Positions 47,824-61,069 of a stretch of DNA of 64,000 nucleotides are shown one piece after another. The DNA is from Laguncularia racemosa (taxonomy: Eukaryota; Streptophyta; Magnoliopsida; Myrtales; Combretaceae). The position numbers were made by a program, and so were the translations under genes. The notes under the pieces are model-generated. The model saw only the letters and a list, made by a program, of their open reading frames with translations, searched no databases and was not told the DNA's origin. Position 1 is the first letter of the stretch. Every line of letters starts with the position of its first letter. The DNA lies in the NCBI GenBank assembly GCA_037954665.1, contig JBBMOL010000037.1, forward strand, positions 4,016,501-4,080,500, given 5' to 3'.

Positions 47824-49040
47824 CATTAACCTAATTCATGTGCCATCTAACACCTCCATCCCTCTCCACTACCCTTCTATGCCTTAAGATATGTCGACAC
47901 CATTCTTATACCCCTCTCGATGCACTTCAGCACCACTACCATTCTCATTCTTATTCCGGTAACAACCATCACTCCTCTCACCCACTTTACCACCACTAAC
48001 TTGCATCCCTTCCTTCTTAATACCAACCTTGTGCCCCTCTTAGCTAACTACATTCCTCTACTTAATACCTCTTTCGAACCCATCTATTCACACCCTATCT
48101 CACCCACCAACATTTGTACTCACTATTAAACTATCGGCTAATAGCTATCAATCATAGCTCTTTCTCATGGCCTCATTTCTCCTTTTAATAGATATTTTTG
48201 GGTATGTTTGGCATCATCCTAAACCCCATCCCATGAAGCCATTCTTACCCTTAGAAGTATTCCCCTTCTTAATTGGACTTATGCAACCTAGTTTCCTATC
48301 AATTACATGATTCGAGCATCTCTATGCACCATAATCCTTATAAACATTCTCATGGAGATCATGATATCCTAGAAGTCTATGATATTTAGGCTATCCTCCT
48401 TTAACATCTCCTTGAAAATTCCATGATTGTCCTATCATTAACCAAACCTATGTACCATCTATTACCTCTAATCTTCTCCACTACCCCTCCTTATACCCTA
48501 ACATCCACCTGTGCCATCCCTATATCTCTTTTAAACCACTTCCTCATTACAACCACTTTAATCCCTATTTCAGTAATTATCATCACCTCTTTCACTAACT
48601 TTACTATCATGAACCTAACCACTCATCTATATCTTTTCCTCCCCAATGTCAATCTTATGCCCCTCTAAACTAGTCACGCTTTACTCCATACCTCTTCTAA
48701 ACCAACCCATTCAACCTCTATCATTGTAAATGTAATCACTATTAAACTATCAACTAGTAACTATTGAGAGCAACTCTCTCTTATGGCTCATTTTCTCCTT
48801 TTAATAGATTTTTATCATCATGTTGATAGCACCATCTTAGCCACTCCTCATAAAGCCATTCTTACCCTTAGAAGTGTTCCCCTTCTTAATTTGACTTGTG
48901 CAACCTAGCTTCATATCAATTACGCAATTTGATCATTGGTGCTTGCCACAATCTTCACTAACATATTCATGAAGATTTGTGATATTTTGGAAGCTTATGA
49001 TATATAGACTAACCTCCTCCAACAGTTCCTTAACATAACT
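47824..49040. repeat. Tandem duplication, unit about 611 bp, two diverged copies
   Basis: CATTAACCTAATTCATGTGC at 47824 pairs with CATTAACCAAACCTATGTAC at 48435. Other paired landmarks are CATTCTTACCCTTAGAAGT, CCCCTTCTTAATT and CTCCTTTTAATAGAT in each unit. Both copies are C-rich and G-poor on the plus strand, which may reflect an old coding strand on the minus side, but no protein family was recognised. Confidence 0.75.
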
Positions 49041-50555
49041 TAGGAAATAGAACTAAAAAAAATGTCTCCTTAGCCTTTAGCTAAAAACTAACACCATAAC
49101 CAACTAACTTTATAAGCTAAAATCCATTGCCTAATAGCTTGACTTAGTTAGCTGACCACTCAACTCATTTGATCTCAGTGCTCATGCCTCCATAGTTTTC
49201 CTTGGGGTTATGTGTCCTTGTTTCTATTCTCACTCATTTACTTGTTGCTTTCACGCTTAAGCAAATCTATGCCAAACTCATTAGTGATGAGCAATGGATT
49301 AAATATCATGATGAGAATGATATCTCTACCTCTAGTCCCACTACATTCAACACTTAAACTTCCTGCTTTATCTTACTAGGTTAGAGTCATAGTCATGACA
49401 GTTATGAAGCCTAAGGGTGTGGTTGTTCTTCCAACTCAAATTTGTGGTCATCCCAAAAGGATCCACTAACTTTGTTTATAGGTGCCCCTCTTGTTAGCCC
49501 TCCAATTAGCAACAATCCACTCTATCTACTCACAACCTAACTTCTTCTTCCCTTTATGGCTCACTTGTTAGATATATATAAAAAACCTAACCACTTAACA
49601 TTTTAATGCTATTTCCAATTCAATGAGTTATATGTAGATATGCCCTAACATTTTTCGTCCTCTATCTTAAAGAAACTTATAAGGAATCTAGTACTGTGCA
49701 CATCATAACTCCAAAGGTATATGTGCTCATTAATCTAACTAATCATGTATTTATAGGTAATGCTACATTTTTACCCCATATTTTATGTAGATGAACACAC
49801 TATCTACATTAATAGTTATCCCTTGTACCTTAAAAATATCTTGCATGTTACTTCTTTCACACACATCCTCTCTAACATAAAATTGTGTCATGCTAATAGC
49901 AATACTATTAATTTTGAAGATTTGCCTTTCTAATTAAAGAATTGACAACAAATAAGATCTTCCCCTACCAACATGTTGAACTTGAATTTTTTATTTTAAT
50001 TTTGATAAGGCAAACATTTTACCTTTCTAAATTTTACTTAGAAATAGCTTTTCAACTTAAATTGAACAAACTACCTTTTTCCTAAATCCCGATAATATTT
50101 CTTTTAGACTACTCATTATAGGATCTAATTATGTTTCTTGCTAAGAGTAAAACGGTTTCTTAGGTTTCAAGGGATTTAAGTGATGCATGCAATGGAATTA
50201 GATAAAGTAGAGAAAAAATAGCTCTTGCAAAATTGTGATAATTAATAAAGTGGTGTGAAGATCACTTAAGGAGGTGATTGGTGATCATAAAAGTAGAGAG
50301 CAATCAAAGTACATTAAAATCTAGGCTTGATTTTCTTTATCACTTTCTCTTTATATTGTTGTACATATTTATTCTTTATTGATTTCATTTATCCATATAA
50401 ATTGACTAAAATTGGTAATTTTCAATAAAATTAGATAAAACCTTATTCACTCTCTTTTGAGTTCCTAGTCTTGAAATTTCACAATAGATTAAGCATCCTC
50501 TTTATCCTTGTCGAGTCTAATTTTTAAGTTTTTTCATTATATTCATAATCCGATC
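49040..50555. other. Gene-free stretch
   Basis: No open reading frame of note. The composition resembles the preceding duplicated block, and this may be part of the same decayed element. No boundaries found. Confidence 0.35.
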
Positions 50556-50559
50556 TATA

Positions 50560-52420
50560 CTAGACCCTATGCTCATCTAATATAAATCCTCGACTTGAAC
50601 TAGGAATTTTATTTTACTTTGGAGTTGCCACCCAACTGAAGTTAGGAAAAATTATTGAATTAAAACTAATTGAGTGGATTAATCCTAATTTGGACAACTG
50701 GTGGGCGAAATCTCTTTTTTTCATTTTTGCAAAAGAGGGAAAGAACACCAAAGTTTCTGAATTCGAGGGCTAACCTACTAAAACCTTAAAGTTACCACAT
50801 TGTCCTTCTGAAATCTGAACCATATTCTAATATCTTTTCTTTCTTATTTTATTGTTGTTTATTCTATTTTATTTTGTTATTTTTTATTCTATTTTATTTA
50901 TTGATTAAAACAAACTTATGCTAATTTGGAAAATGTTTTTTTGTTCTTTTTAGAGTTGCCTCATAAGGGTGCCTACGTACTTGCTATTCAAGACCAAACA
51001 AGCCATAGTTCGCTTTTTATAAAAAGCTTTAGTGGGTTGATTAATTTTAATTATGGAAATACCTCAGATTTATGTTTTTTACCATTTTCAATATTTTGGA
51101 AAAATCTAAGCTTAAGCTTTATCATTTTATTCTTTTGAAAAAAAAAGTTTTGATTTAAGAAAAACCAATTTTGGATTTATTTTGAAAGAAAAAGGATTTT
51201 TCTAAGTGACAAAAATGATTCATCATTTTTATACCCTTATTATTAATCTACTTCTATTTAATCTTAATTTTTATTATTATTTATTTTTATTTATTTATTT
51301 ATTATTATTTTATTAATTTTTTCTATTTTTCGTATTATCTTCATTATTTTAAACATTTTTTGTTATTTTATAATTTTTATATTTTTTTCTTTTTTTCTAA
51401 TATTATTTTTTATTTCATTTTGAATTTTATCAAACTAAACATAACATAAAAAACTAACCAAAATTCTAACATTTTTCCTACTATTATTTTATTTTTTTCA
51501 TTTTTTAATTATAAATAAATAAATAAACAAAAAAATAAATAAAACACAATAAATAAAATGCAATAAATAAAATAAAATAAAAAATGGAAAAATTCGACTT
51601 ACCTAGGTTCGGAGGTAGTTTGTGGGTTGGGTCGGTCGAGTCGAATTAGGTTGAATTGGGTCGAATCGAGTCATGGCGGCTTGAGGGTTTTCGACGACGG
51701 CACTCCGACGGTTTTTTCGAGTGTTTGAAGGCAATTTCCTAGCTTTTAGAGGGTAGGGAAGCTACTGGTGGTGGTGGATTTCTTTAGAAATGCTCCAAGT
51801 GGTGGTTTGATGCTTGGTTGGTGGTCACAACTTGGAGGAACTCTGGCAAGGCTTCAAACTCTCCTATTTTCTCTCTTTTGATCTATCATTTAGCTTCCCC
51901 ACATCATGCTCTATTTATAGGCTCTCAAAACTAATCTTGATAAGCTTGGATTTTCCTTGCCGTTGAGACCCATCCTCATCCGTTTTGTTTTTTGTTTTTG
52001 ATTCATGTTTATCTTTGATTTTTGTTAAGATTAATGTTAATTTGATGGTGTTTATCTTATTTTAGTTAAAAATCTACTGGATTTGTGCAAAAAATCGAAT
52101 CAAAACAGTTGGATTTGATTTTTCCACTACCGGCGCTGATCTCGGACAGAGGTAGAGACAATCACGCGCCTAGCGCATGCGCTTCTTCCGTCCAATCAAC
52201 TGCTGACACGTGTCCTAGGTAAAAAAGAAAAACAGGCAAAACGCGAATCTATTTCCCCGAGTTTTGAACCCTTGACCTTGCACCCCTCCATACTCGTCGG
52301 GCCATAATCTGGACCAGTTGGGCTAACCCACTTTCTCGTTTTTTTTTTATTAAACGCAATTTACATGTATGAGTTGCAATTTTTATTATTTTTATATTAT
52401 TTTGAAATTCTAAAAATTTG
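50560..52420 (-). mobile_element. Probable Ty3/gypsy (Tat/Ogre-like) LTR relic, minus-strand promoter
   Basis: The minus strand shows a canonical TATA box (GCCTATAAATAGAG, around 51908-51921), a 300-bp GC-richer leader and a strong splice donor (GAACCTAGGTAAGTCG, near 51600). On the plus strand at 50620 and 50955 are the phrases GGAGTTGCCACCC and GGTGCCTACGTACTTGC. I know versions of these from LTRs of the plant Tat/Ogre lineage. Between them lies ATTT-rich low-complexity sequence (51240-51590). No gag or pol is attached, so it is probably a solo LTR. The ends and the class are inference. Confidence 0.45.
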
Positions 52421-52439
52421 TAAAAATTATTTAACTCCC

Positions 52440-53750
52440 TCTAAGTAAATGCAGCTTATATTATTATTTGTACTACAAATTGATTGCCTTCAGTCATTCT
52501 TTACCACAAGTGCCCTTTCAAGCTCTTCCACTACACTCCTATGGACTACACCTCCCTTTATACCTTTGGTTGTCTCTGCTATTCTATTACAACATCTTAA
52601 GCTTAAACAAATTACCCCCTGCTCCCCTCTATGCATTTTCCTTAGGTACTTTACCAATAAAAAAGGACATGATTGCTTGGATCCTATCTTAGGACATGTT
52701 TATATTAGTTGGCACATCATCTTTTGTGAATTTGCCTTTTTTCCTACAGTGCTCTCAACTTATCCACCAATGATAACCTTGATGCATTTCATCTATCCCC
52801 TCTTCACCTTCATTCATCCTTAGCCTACTCCTTACATTAGCCATGGGATTCAAAGTTCTTCTAACTTTGATCCCCTTAACTTCCTCTCTCCTTTCCTCAC
52901 TTCCTAACAACTATATACCCTTACCATCTTCTAACTCCACCACCCCTACCCACACACATTAAGGGGAAAAAAAATCATGCTTTACCTATACCTACTCACC
53001 TAATGCTCTTTCATTCTAAAGTAAGCATCACAAAACCTAGAGCAATCTTTAATATTCACCTCAAACCTTTCCCTTTGAGCGTCAACATTATATTAAAGAC
53101 TTTTGTGTTCTCAGTTAGGTTACTACCTTGAGGGAAGGGTTTGATTCTCTAGACAAAACAAAACCTAGACTTTTGTTCCCCTTCAACCTTACAAAAGTGT
53201 GGTACTTTATCATTTTAAGACATGCTCATTGCTTTGGCTTCTCTTAAAGGGAAGGCATTGACTATATTGAAACATTCCCACCCCCCCCAAAAAAAAAACT
53301 GACCACCTTTCACTATATTTTATCTCATGTTGTCTCTTCCCTAGATACTCATTGATCCACTACAAGGTATGTCCTAGGCACAACTTCATATCTTGATACT
53401 TAAAGAAGCAATCTACTACACCAAAGAGCCCTATAGATGCTAAATACTGAGCATTAGTCTCTATTATAATGAAGTCTACTTAGATTTTTCATCTCATTTG
53501 TGAAGTTGGGATCCCTATTTAGCTTGCCATCCTATGTTGTGATAAACTTAGAGCTATCTATCTAGCTAGTTACCCCATTTAATATGATTGAACCAAACAT
53601 GTATATTGGCTATCACTTTGTGCATGAAAATGCTTGCCATTGGTTAGATTCTAGTTCAATATTTCTACACATCATGATGCATGGGTATTCTTACTAAGAA
53701 CTTATCCATCAAAACAATTCTTGATCGTTATTTGAATTTCAATTGATACT
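52440..53750 (+). mobile_element. Ty1/copia pol relic (integrase end plus RNase H end)
   Basis: 52590-52720 reads LKLKQITPCSPLCIFLRYF, then KGHDCLDPILGHVYISWHI, the characteristic C-terminal block of copia integrase. From about 53390, through several stops, the plus strand gives KKQSTTPKSPIDAKY and then CCDKLRAIYLASYPI and TKHVYWL. These match the copia RNase H end (the conserved CDN-type core is CDK here). The reverse transcriptase that should lie between them is missing or unrecognisable in about 650 bp, so the relic carries an internal deletion. No LTRs are assigned. Confidence 0.75.
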
Positions 53751-53759
53751 TGAATCTTG

Positions 53760-56220
53760 ATATCTAGGGGGTGTATGTATTTTATTGTAGTAAGGGTAAA
53801 ATAATCATTTTACTACATTAGAGTTATACATCTTAATCATCTTGAGAAAATTTTTTGTTCACTAAATTACATTTAAGCTAACCTTCAACTAATTACACAA
53901 TTGTTAACCTTAGAGCTTGAACTTAGCTTAACTATATAGTTATGCTTCCTTTCCTTCTTGCAATTGGAGTAGATTTAATAAAGTAGTAGCCATAGTGGTA
54001 CATTGTGCTCACTTTCAAATGGGACAAAGATTGAAAAATAAAGATGCCTTTTCTTAATAATAATAATGGCTATTTTAATAATTTCCTTCTAATGATTGTT
54101 AAAAACTTATATTTAAAATACATTCCTTTTGCTATTGTAAAAGGTATATTAGTGATTAGTCCTTATCAAACGTAAAGAAAGCATAATCTTTTCTTCATTC
54201 CGTAATCTAGTCTTTACTCTAAGTTTTTAGCTCGTTCTATATAAGATTCAATAGATGTTCCCACTGAAACCTTATCTTTCCTTGCTCTATAAGAAAAGAA
54301 AATAGGTTGGCCAAGGTGCTCTTCACTTATCCTTTCTAAGCTTCATTCGAGCATTGCAATTAAGGAAAACAATATATCCCTTTTAATTATATTTTTGTTG
54401 AAGTTCAGATCTTTCAATTATGATAAAACTCTATACTAAAGTTCAACTTCAACTCGATTAAGCTTACGAGCTTATTGAGTTTATTAGGTTAAAACTTAAG
54501 CTCGACTAAGTAAACTACTTGAATAATTTAAGCTTAAGCTTGATGTGACTTTAGCTAATTCAAATTCCAAAAAATAATGAGCTAAATCAAGCATTTTATG
54601 AGCAATTTTAGTAAATTTATGCCCTTAATTGTGAGTCATTTCTCCAATGATTTTTTTTCCCTTTCTCATGTGTTTTTGCACATATTTTATGTTTTGATAA
54701 GTTTAATTTTTAACATTAAGAAAAAATTTCAATAGATATATTTATCTTACTAATGAGAAAACTAAAAATATAAGCAATAAAGTAATATCCAACCAACAAC
54801 ATTTGACCATTTAAACCAAAAAGGTCCCTATTAAAATTGAATATCCTAGAAAGCTAATTACATTTCCCCAAACTTTAAACCTACTTCACATTGAAAGCCC
54901 CCAAAACCAGGATTCCTCTAGCTTAGGAACCCTAATTTTGGTTGCTTTAAAAAAGTGGAAGAAAAAAAAATTAGAGCACTTGAAGAGGAAACCCATATGA
55001 AAAAAAATGCATAGGTGTTAAATTAGATTGGAAACATATAACTAACAACCATATAGCAATTCTTACTCAATGATTTTACCATACCCAAACTTAATGATAT
55101 ATTGGTATTAAATTGCTCATAGTGGTATCAATTCTTGAAAAACATGTAAAAATAATCTGCTCCCTAAAAAAAAAAAAAAAAAGAGTATAAAACACAAGCA
55201 ACTTGTAGGATTTCTAAAAGCTAGAAAAGGTAAATACTTGTCTATTTATCAATTGGATTGTTTTAAGTTTTTATTTAATTAGTTTATTTATAAAATGATT
55301 TTTTTTTCAAGTTTTTTTTTGGTGTAATTGATTATTTAATCAAATTATTATTTTCTTCAAGTTTTGACTTTTTATGTATAATTATTGTTTTCATCATATG
55401 GGGTCTCTTCAAATTTTGATTTTTTATGTGTATTTTATTATGTGGCTCAATAGGGTTTCTTCAAATTTTCGTTTTTTTTAATATTTATATAGTGTTGCTA
55501 CTAAATGGGTTTCTTGATGTTTATATTTTTGTATTAAATTAGTGGTCATCTTAAATTGTTCTTTTTTTTTTTTTTGGTTACTCCAGCACCTTCTAGTTTC
55601 TCTTAGGTAGCTTAGGCTATGTTTACTCCAATGCTAAAGAATATGTAAAAGATTGTATTAAGAAAAAGAGAAAAGGAAAAATAAGGGAGGGTTAGGTCAT
55701 GTTTGGTGTGTAGAAATGATCTAAAACGAAATGGAATTGAATATAATGAATTTAGGACCTTAATGATATGGAATACCACTTAGTTGCCATTCTCTATAGG
55801 ATCATTCTCATTAGTCCAACAAAACACGGTATTTCACAAGGTTATGCAATATCTCATACCATCATTCCCATTCTAAATAATTCAGCAATACTATGTAAAC
55901 TTTCTATTTTCCTTAATCTTTTGCGCAATCCTGGGTCTTGTCTTCTTCATCCACTTTGGTGTTTTCTCATTGTTCCTTTGCATGTGCTGCACAACCTTCT
56001 CACAAGTCCCCTTTAATAAAAATATGATAGCCAAGTTTCTTTTGGTGACTATTGTACTGTAGAATGTTTTATAAAGTTTATTATCAACGTTTTGTCCCAT
56101 TTCACATGTAATCTAAAATAGGTCCTATACTAATGAATAGGCTCCATCTTCTTTAAACTATCATAACAATCTGGACTCATTTTGTGAGGATCTAAATATA
56201 AGCAATAATGTTAAAATTAA
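53760..56220. other. Gene-free stretch
   Basis: AT-rich with AAGCTTAAGCT-type repeat words near 54440-54560 and homopolymers (A16 near 55165, T18 near 55560). Around 55690-55810 the text resembles a MITE arm (CATGTTTGGTGTGTAGAAAT), but a pairing arm was not clearly found. Confidence 0.35.
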
Positions 56221-56224
56221 AATA

Positions 56225-56258
<34 letters not shown>

Positions 56259-56286
56259 ATATATATATGTATGTATGTATGTGTGT
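56225..56286. repeat. (AT)n/(GTAT)n microsatellite
   Basis: About 19 AT units, broken once by a C, then GTAT and GTGT units. A shorter (TA)n follows at about 56460-56476. Confidence 0.9.
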
Positions 56287-56479
56287 AAGGTAAAATGAAT
56301 GTATATATATATATACATATATGGAATATATAAATATGTAAAAAAAAATGCACACATTATATTATATTATATTATAGCTAAAAAAAGAAAAAAAAAAGAG
56401 GAAGGAAAAAAAATTGCAGAACAGCACCCTCATTCAATGTCAGCAAAATTAAGTAATATTATATATATATATATAGAGA

Positions 56480-59110
56480 CATTAGAATAGAGAGAAGATA
56501 AAACAAATCACAAAAAAATTAGAAAAAAAAAGAAACCAAAACTCTCTCCATTTCATCCGAATTTTCTAGGCAAATTGAAATTGAAATTTCCAACATGCAA
56601 TCATCAGGATAGGAAGAAGAACAAGATTGAAGTAGGATGTAACAAGAATTTGAAGAAATTGAAGAAAAAAAAATCAAATTAAATAGGGAGGATTTTGTCT
56701 GTTCGTTCGAAGGGGTTAGGGTAAATCTGCTGCTAGGCCAAGCTAGGGTTAAGGTTTTGGGTGGGAGAGGATTCCGGCCGACGTAGTGGTTGCCTGCTTT
56801 GGTAGCCGGAGGCCGGTTAACGGAGCAGTCCCCAATAACGCCCGAAACTTCCTATTTTTGTTAAAAATATCAAATGTTGATGAAAAATTATGATTTTTGG
56901 TATTATAGAATAATTTTGTATGGATATTAATGTGATAATTTTATTTTTCTAAAATTTGATTAAAAAATATGTGGTCCTTAAGAAATGCTCTGTTTTGGTC
57001 GTAAATTAAATTGGAAACTAAATAGGTCAAATGATGTATTTTTGATGTAATTTTTAGTATATAAGATCCTTATATGATTTATTAGATCACAAAATCAATA
57101 ATTGTTCAGATTGGAGTCGTTTTCTATTTTTAGTGATTTTTTCAAGCTAATTGCCCTGTTCTAACCGAATTAAATCCTTAGCAAAATTAGAAAATTTGAT
57201 TTGATTAGTTGAATTTGATGTTCAGTTGAGGTTCATTGAAGCATAATATGATTTTAAGAAGCTTAGGTTAGTTACGAAACAAAAACGAGAGTGTTCAGTG
57301 CAAGATCGTGATAATTTAGAACCATACGATACAATATAGAATCAGGTCGAAATTTAATTACATTAATATATAATAGAGCGTAGTATACCCGTATGTATAT
57401 GAATTAGAAAATGTAGGAAAATGGTGGATTATACGAGGTTAGGATGGAATTTAGGGGTTTGGAATACTGAATTAGCAATGTAGGGTTCAATAGAGTGAAT
57501 AAGGTAACATTGATTTGTATACTGATGATTCAGGTGTTTCTGTTGAGTAAGGAGGATAAAGGAATTTGGCCGGTGCGACTGTTTGGATTGGCATACATTG
57601 TTTCAGGTGAGTACCCCCTTAACTCCTCTCTTGGGTACAAGTGGTTGATAATGTAGACTACTTGTTGTTGGCTGAAATTACCTTGTATGATCACTTACTG
57701 TGATCAATGCAAGAGGATTGTTAAATTACATTGGTTTGCTGATGGCTGGTTATGTATTATGATATGATTGGATTATGAGAAAAAAAAGGGAACATTATAG
57801 AAAATCCTAGAATGAGAGTTGGGTGTGGGATTTGATTATACTATTCCTGATTGTATGTGATGTAATGAACTTAAATTATTGAATGCCTCATGATTGTGAT
57901 GTAATGCTAGGTTATTTTTAGCTTATTAGATGGGGTTTATATGACTGGTTAAGTTCATACTATTGTTGTTTAGGTAACGATGAAATATCTAAATGGATAA
58001 TAAAATGGGGTTTAGGCTAAGTACCTACTAACCCAAAACACTTAATGTAAGAAAAGTCCAGTTCCCTACCTAGTAAGTTTATGGTACGACCTTTGAGTCG
58101 ACCCTGATGGGTTTGAGGCACGGTTGACGGACTGGCCCAGTTCAGTGACTTATGGGGATCTGGTCACCCCTTTTGTTCGAGGCAGGTGAAAGGCGAGCTG
58201 AATGTTTCTAACTAAAAAGAGAATGTAAGGATGTCTTAATTGGTTGAGAAAACATTAAGTTTTGAAAAGTACATGAGGGTAGTTTATCTACCAGTTGACA
58301 GGCTTTGCCTGGGTTAACTGAAAAATATTTGCGACATGTGAGTAAACATGAGTGATTGAAATGATCTCCAATGAAAAGGTTATGAGTTTAGCAAAATGGA
58401 ATTACAAAGAAAATATCATTAAGTAAGATCATGGTGATGTTAAAATGTAATAAATTGAATTGGGTTTCTTGCGAGTATAACTTGAGTTGAAAACTTGCTT
58501 GCTTGAGTAATCACTTCGAGGTATTTAATAATATTGTTGATTACTATTATGTGATTTTGTTGTTTATTTTTGCTGGGTTGCTTGATTTTGTACTCACTTT
58601 GCTTCTTAAGAAGTTGAGGGGTTAGTGTTTTTGCTAACCTTAGGTACAGGTACTAAAGAATAAGTTATTGGAGACTCGGGTTTTTGGAGAGCGTCAATAG
58701 AGGCAAAGAAGCCATTAGTTCCATTTTGGAACCCCTGTTATTTGTAATAATATCTATAGGTGTTAATCTCCAGATTGTAATGTAAATATTTGTATGTATG
58801 AGGTTTGGATTTGTAATCTTTTGAGCCACTTAAGGCTACAAGATTAATCATGGGCTATGCTTACTTACCGAGAATGCAGATCCCGATGGTATATATATAT
58901 GATGTATGATGTGACAGGAGATTTTAAGTACTTGTGTTTAGATATGATGTAGATATGAAATGATAGCGTTATTAGCGTCATTTTACAGTACATACAGGTT
59001 GGATTTACAGGTTCAATATTAGCAAAATTTTCCTTATCTCTAATTCAGAGACGGCATAGCAACCGACCTATAGGTACTAAGGATAGTTATAGGAATTTTT
59101 GGAACAGGTT
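56480..59110 (+). mobile_element. Probable LTR-like retrotransposon relic, plus orientation
   Basis: A TATA-rich start (about 56460), a leader with CTCTCTCCATTTCATCC, a GC-rich patch (56690-56850), a splice-donor-like TTTCAGGTGAGTACCCCC (about 57602) and the phrase CTTAGGTACAGGTACTAAAG (about 58639) are the kind of landmarks found in long plant Ty3/gypsy LTRs. No gag or pol was found. The ends are approximate. The arrangement parallels the block at 21.3-24.7 kb, which lies in the other orientation. The assignment is inference from composition and motifs. Confidence 0.35.
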
Positions 59111-59129
59111 CAAGAATCAGACCTAGTAG

Positions 59130-61060
59130 GTGGCTCGTTGCACATTTCTTTTAACTCCTCCATGTGAAGGTAATGTCAATTGTAACAATGCTCTTTGCTA
59201 TCTTCCAAAATTTTCATTGAAGTGACATAGATGTGATGAACACACTTTAGCTTCATCAAACACTGCCGTAATAACCTTCATTAGCCCCTAAAACTAAAAA
59301 AGAAATGTAACATAAAACATGGTAGCATAATACAAAACTGAACACATGTTATACTGATTTGCTAGTAAAAGCACCTTCTATTGGTCATTTATAATAGTCT
59401 ACCTTAGACCATGCCCTATGCACAAGTCTATACCCAACAATCTAAGGAACTAAGTTCAAGTATCTTCATTCTCTACAGCTACAATGACCCATGCAATCAG
59501 AAACATTTGGTTACTAGCATCCCTTCCAATATTTGACAACAACCTCTCTTTTATATACAATCTTTAGAAAGTATCGATCCAATCCTACCACTCTCCAATA
59601 GCTAGCTATAAATCCTCTCTTACATGCATCCATACATACATAAAATCGATTAAATTGGGGAGCGAATAGTAGCTTTGCCTTATAGACATTCAATCTCATT
59701 GTGGTGCCCGAATTTGTATTGTACAGCTTGTATGTGTAATCCCATAATCTTCTACACTCTTTAATGTGCTTTCCCATCAACTGCTTCATCATCATCATCA
59801 TCTTAGCTCTTTTTAACCTAGTTACAGACAATTGCACCTCTATTTGGTTTTTCATTAGCTTTTTCATCTATGCAAGCTTAATATTAGAAATTGTCTTAAT
59901 AGTGGCACTAAACTCTTTTGCCAACCATCTACTGGTTACCCTCTTATTCTTAAAGAAACCTAACAATCGGAAACACTGGGTCAATAGTAGAAAATAACTC
60001 TCCTTTCTATATAGTCTTTGGAAAGCATCCATCCAAACCTATCACTCTCTAATAACTAGCCATAAATCATCTCTTACATGCATCCACATATACATAAATT
60101 GATTAAATTGGGTAGGGAGCATTTAGGTTTGCCTTATAGACATCCAATCTCACTATGGTGCTCGAATTTGTATTGTGCAACTAGTACATGTAATCCCATA
60201 ATCTTCCATACTTTTTAATATGCTTTCACATCAACTGTTTCATCACCATCATCTTAACTCTTCTTAACTTAGTTAGAGATATCTCCATCTTTGTTTAGCT
60301 TTTCATTATCTCCTTTATCTTTATAAGCTTTGTCTTGATAGTGGCACCAAACTCTTTCACTAACCAATCTACTAGTTACCCTCTTATTCTCAAACATAAT
60401 AGTACACTTATGTCGGTCTTCGAGAGTGTGAATATGGAATGAGTCGATGGCACTTTTCTTGACACTTGAAATGAACCAAGGATAGTTGCCTTCCCCATTG
60501 CATTAAACCACAACAGTTGATAAAAAAGTTTTTCTTAACTTAATTTCCTTATGCTCAACATTGGAATATCAGATAACTGCCTTTTTGAATTCCTTCAATG
60601 ATTTAAAGATCATCCAAACATTGAAATTTGGTTTACTTATATCACATTTGTAAATCAGATACCTACTTTTCTTTATTCTCAAAGTTCCAAGATCATCACT
60701 ATCATTTCCTCAATAATAGCTACGTTTGTCATCTAAATTAGAGCAGCCCATCTCATTGCACTAGAGAGATCCTTAGTATTCTTAGGGTTACATTCAGGCA
60801 CATCTTCATTTTCAGTCTCCTCATGTGCATGGGATTCTTTATCTTTACTATGTTAACCACTAAGATTTTTCCTAGCCTTGATAATCTCCTTACAATCATT
60901 GTCACTAAGAAATTCTTTGTCATCTACTAGATCCAAATTGTCATATGCCTCACCACTGTACTCTTCATCATTCCCCATATCTACATCCTCAATAATAATC
61001 TCCTCAAAGAGGTCACCTTCACTCTTCTGTTGCACAACAACACAAAAATCCACATTTTTA
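59130..61060 (-). pseudogene. Mutator-like (MULE) transposase relic
   Basis: Minus strand, N- to C-terminal. An acidic segment at 61053-60853 (DLVDDKEFLSDNDCKEIIKA) is typical of the region before the MULE DNA-binding part. At about 59790-59560 comes ECRRLWDYTYKLYNTNSG, FNRFYVCMDACKRGFIASYW and VVGLDRYFLK; the conserved block in relatives has the first catalytic Asp in GVDG, and here the text is GLDR. Then 59510-59440 gives DASNQMFLIAWVIVAVEN followed by a WFLRLLG-like end. Stops break the frame. The central N-terminal part is duplicated in tandem. The transposase would cut and move Mutator elements; this copy cannot. Confidence 0.78.
59544..60410. repeat. Tandem duplication inside the MULE relic, unit about 454 bp
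   Basis: Copy 1 starts near 59544 and copy 2 near 59998. Paired landmarks are TCTCTTACATGCATCCA, TTTGCCTTATAGACAT(T/C)CAAT, TGTAATCCCATAATCTTC and GTTACCCTCTTATTCT. Divergence is clear but alignment is easy. In the minus-strand reading the duplicated part encodes the segment just before and at the start of the transposase core. Confidence 0.85.
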
Positions 61061-61069
61061 CCCTTGAGA

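Noticed and set aside
47920..48668. Thr/Pro/Leu-rich frames in the C-rich block
   Set aside because: Composition-driven open frames on the G-poor strand; the two frames sit in the two copies of a repeat and show no domain.
52468..52692. Alternative frame over the copia relic
   Set aside because: Overlaps the frame that carries the integrase signature; shadow only.
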